A DNA stretch of 6,723 nt from contig DNFA01000049.1 of NCBI GenBank assembly GCA_003487665.1, positions 2,418 to 9,140 on the forward strand. Direction: 5' to 3'. The stretch comes from Oscillibacter sp. (GTDB taxonomy: Bacteria; Bacillota; Clostridia; Oscillospirales; Oscillospiraceae). How positions within the stretch are numbered: the first letter of the stretch is position 1; each line of letters opens with the position of its first letter. The position numbers and the translations under genes were made by a program. This document shows, piece by piece, positions 4,931 to 6,723 of the stretch. Under the pieces are notes generated by a model, which was not told the DNA's origin, did not search any database, and worked only from the letters and a program-made list of their open reading frames with translations.

Positions 4931-6640
4931 ATGAAACAGTCGAATAACAAAAAATCCCGTGACGTGACCGCCTTTCTCTATGAAAGGCTTTCCCGTGACG
5001 ATAATCTTGAAGGCGAAAGCTACAGCATCGGCAATCAAAAGAAACTGCTTGCCAAAGTCGCAAAGGAAAAGGGTTACACAAATCTGGTTCATTTTCTGGA
5101 TGACGGCATTTCCGGCGTGACGATGGATCGCCCTGGTTTTGTAGAAATGATCTGCCAGTTGGAACAGGGAAAAGCCGCCGCCGTCTTTGTCAAAGACCTT
5201 TCCCGCCTGGGGCGAAACTACATTGAGGTCGGACGGCTGACGGAAGAATTTTTCCCGAACCATGATATCCGCTTGGTGGCCGTTTCGGATAACATCGACA
5301 CGGCAGAGGGCGAAAATGAGCTTGCCCCGATCCGCAACCTGTTCAACGAGTGGTATGCCCGCGATATCAGCAAAAAGCGGCGCATCAGCAATAAGATCAA
5401 GGGCAATGCCGGTGAGCCGATGGGCCAGCCTCCCTATGGTTACATCAAGGACCCGAATGATCCGAAGCATTGGATCGTGGATGACGAGGCAGCCCAGGTT
5501 GTGCGCCGCGTTTACAGCATGACTTTGGAGGGGTTCGGAACAGAGCAGATTGCCGCCCAGCTTGAAAAGGACGATGTCCTGACCCCGCGGGCCTACTGGC
5601 TCACGAAGGGCATCAAACGCCCCGGCAAGGGCAAACAGCAGCCTCCTACCAAGTGGAACAGCTCCACAATAACCAAAATTCTCTCCCTGCAGGAATACTG
5701 TGGTGACATTCTCAATTTCAAAACTTATTCCAAATCCTACAAGAATAAGAAGCGAATCGACAATGACCGTGAGAATTGGGTGGTGTTCCAGGACGTCCAT
5801 GAGGCGATCATCGAGCGTGCTATGTATGAGCAGGTGCAGCAGAAGCGGGGCAAAATCCGTAAGCGTCGCACCAACAATGGAGAACACAATATGTTTTCCG
5901 GCCTGTTGGTCTGCGCCGATTGCGGCAGCAACCTTCACTTTCACTTCAATCAGGGCAATCCGGAGATCAAGTATTTCAACTGCTCCAACTACAAGGGCAA
6001 TCGCGGCACCTGCACCTCTACCCATTATGTCCGCGTAGACTTCCTGGAGGAAGTAGTGCTGGGAGAGATACGGCGCTTAACGAAATTCGCCAGCCTCTAT
6101 GAGGACGAATTTGTAAAAGCTGTGATTGGTCATTCCCAGCAGGCGGAACAGACAGACCGCAAGCTGAAGGAAAAAGAGCTAAGAACGCTCCTTGCCCGTG
6201 ATGAAGAATTGGACGGCCTTTTTGAGCGCATCTATGAGGATAATGTTTCCGGCAAGCTCTCCGATGACCGCTTCGCAAAAATGTCCCGGCGGTATGAGGA
6301 CGAGCAAAAGGAGCTGGCGGAGAAAATAAAAAAGCTCCGCTCCGAAATAGAGAAGCAGAGCAGCCGTTCCATGACGACAGATATGTTTATCGGTCTTGTC
6401 CGTAAGTACACCAGAGCGAGAAAACTGACGCCCCGGATGCTGAACGAACTGATTGAGAAGATCGAAGTGTTCAATGCGGAGAAGATCGACGGCGTATGGG
6501 AGCAGCGGCTTCGCATCCACTATAACTGCGTCGGAACGATCGAGATTCCAACGGTGCTGCCCCTGCCGATCCCGGAAGTGTCCGTAAATACAAGAAAAGG
6601 CGTAGTCGTCAACTACGCCCCCTGTGAACTCGCTGTATAA
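4931..6640 (+). CDS. Large serine recombinase (TnpX-like)
   Basis: This enzyme would excise and integrate the element by serine-mediated strand exchange, holding DNA ends through a phosphoserine link. Its 569 residues show a resolvase catalytic domain (about 11-155) with YERLSRDD (nucleophile Ser21), MDRPGF (Arg67) and DLSRLGRN (90-96). A recombinase DNA-binding domain spans about 165-310, and a zinc ribbon has Cys328, Cys331, Cys351 and Cys361. A charged coiled-coil region covers about 404-478, and a C-terminal domain like that of TnpX relatives follows. The start at 4931 has AAGGAGG a few bases upstream; a longer frame from the ATG at 4877 begins inside the -10 box and is rejected. All catalytic residues are present, so it is probably active. 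Its stop codon lies in the T-run of a tRNA terminator on the opposite strand, which places the element's end close by. Confidence 0.93.
   Translation: MKQSNNKKSRDVTAFLYERLSRDDNLEGESYSIGNQKKLLAKVAKEKGYTNLVHFLDDGISGVTMDRPGFVEMICQLEQGKAAAVFVKDLSRLGRNYIEVGRLTEEFFPNHDIRLVAVSDNIDTAEGENELAPIRNLFNEWYARDISKKRRISNKIKGNAGEPMGQPPYGYIKDPNDPKHWIVDDEAAQVVRRVYSMTLEGFGTEQIAAQLEKDDVLTPRAYWLTKGIKRPGKGKQQPPTKWNSSTITKILSLQEYCGDILNFKTYSKSYKNKKRIDNDRENWVVFQDVHEAIIERAMYEQVQQKRGKIRKRRTNNGEHNMFSGLLVCADCGSNLHFHFNQGNPEIKYFNCSNYKGNRGTCTSTHYVRVDFLEEVVLGEIRRLTKFASLYEDEFVKAVIGHSQQAEQTDRKLKEKELRTLLARDEELDGLFERIYEDNVSGKLSDDRFAKMSRRYEDEQKELAEKIKKLRSEIEKQSSRSMTTDMFIGLVRKYTRARKLTPRMLNELIEKIEVFNAEKIDGVWEQRLRIHYNCVGTIEIPTVLPLPIPEVSVNTRKGVVVNYAPCELAV
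6599..6619. repeat. Perfect 8-bp inverted repeat at the end of the recombinase gene
   Basis: GGCGTAGT (6599-6606) and ACTACGCC (6612-6619) are perfect inverted copies around a 5-base spacer. They lie inside the last 14 codons of the recombinase gene. There is no T-run after it, so it is not a normal terminator; a recombinase or accessory-protein binding site near the element end is one possibility. Confidence 0.5.
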
Positions 6641-6686
6641 AAAGCGAGTGTTCTTACAGCTTTTCAAATGCTGTAAGAACACTCGC
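6639..6686 (-). terminator. Terminator of the - strand tRNA gene
   Basis: A perfect 17-bp stem (GCGAGTGTTCTTACAGC at 6644-6660 with its complement at 6670-6686) has a 9-base loop. On the - strand it is followed by TTTTT (6639-6643 as A on the + strand). It begins two bases after the encoded CCA of the tRNA, so it ends that transcript. On the + strand no T-run follows, so it should not efficiently stop the recombinase transcript. Confidence 0.9.
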
Positions 6687-6688
6687 CA

Positions 6689-6723
6689 TGGTTGCGGGAG
6701 AGGGACTTGAACCCCCGACCTCC
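6689..6723 (-). tRNA. 3' half of a tRNA gene, probably initiator tRNA-Met
   Basis: Read on the - strand, this holds the variable loop AGGTC, a T stem and loop (GGGGG-TTCAAGT-CCCTC), the 3' acceptor strand TCCCGCA, discriminator A and an encoded CCA. The 5' half, including the anticodon, lies beyond the window. The acceptor strand ending in A72 with A73, and a variable loop of AGGTC, fit initiator tRNA-Met, where C1 and A72 do not pair; this identity is inferred. The tRNA itself is complete at the 3' end and not disrupted. Confidence 0.85.

Noticed and set aside
4721..6025. 434-codon open frame on the - strand
   Set aside because: It lies antisense to the recombinase gene, has no ribosome binding site or recognisable domain, and the + strand gene has complete catalytic motifs.
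1..6723. CRISPR array or tandem repeats
   Set aside because: No regularly spaced repeats were seen anywhere in the window; the repeats present are hairpins.

Overview
The window looks like DNA from a gut-type Firmicute (class Clostridia). This rests on the family resemblance of the genes (VncS/BceS-like kinase, Tn916 Orf7/Orf8-like pair, TnpW, large serine recombinase), on strong AAGGAGG-type ribosome binding sites, and on many hairpin-plus-T-run terminators. The species cannot be named from the sequence.

Left part (bases 1-3158): a sensing and export cassette on the + strand. It holds the 3' part of a membrane histidine kinase whose start lies outside the window, then a perfect 12-bp terminator hairpin, an ABC ATPase, and an ABC-2 type permease whose start overlaps the ATPase stop by 4 bases. 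The permease is followed by a strong terminator. By analogy with two-component/ABC cassettes in Firmicutes this is probably a peptide or antibiotic sensing and resistance module, but the substrate cannot be read from the sequence.

Middle (3159-3611): no confident gene. It contains two more + strand terminators and then two further hairpins, ending at a start codon with a good ribosome binding site. It looks like a junction between modules followed by a structured leader.

Right part (3486-6640): the recombination end of an integrative element. In order it has a Tn916 Orf7-like sigma factor, an overlapping small helix-turn-helix protein, a 374-base stretch with no credible gene, a TnpW-like small protein, a near-consensus promoter, and a 569-residue large serine recombinase. 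The 374-base stretch is the most curious part: its left edge is perfectly complementary over 9 bases to the ribosome binding site of the TnpW gene, and it carries local hairpins, so it may be a structured RNA controlling that gene.

Right edge (6639-6723): on the - strand, the 3' half of a tRNA gene (probably initiator tRNA-Met) followed by its own terminator. The T-run of that terminator overlaps the stop codon of the recombinase gene. The element therefore seems to end at or very near a tRNA terminator. The kinase and transporter are probably its cargo, although the left end is not in the window to prove it.
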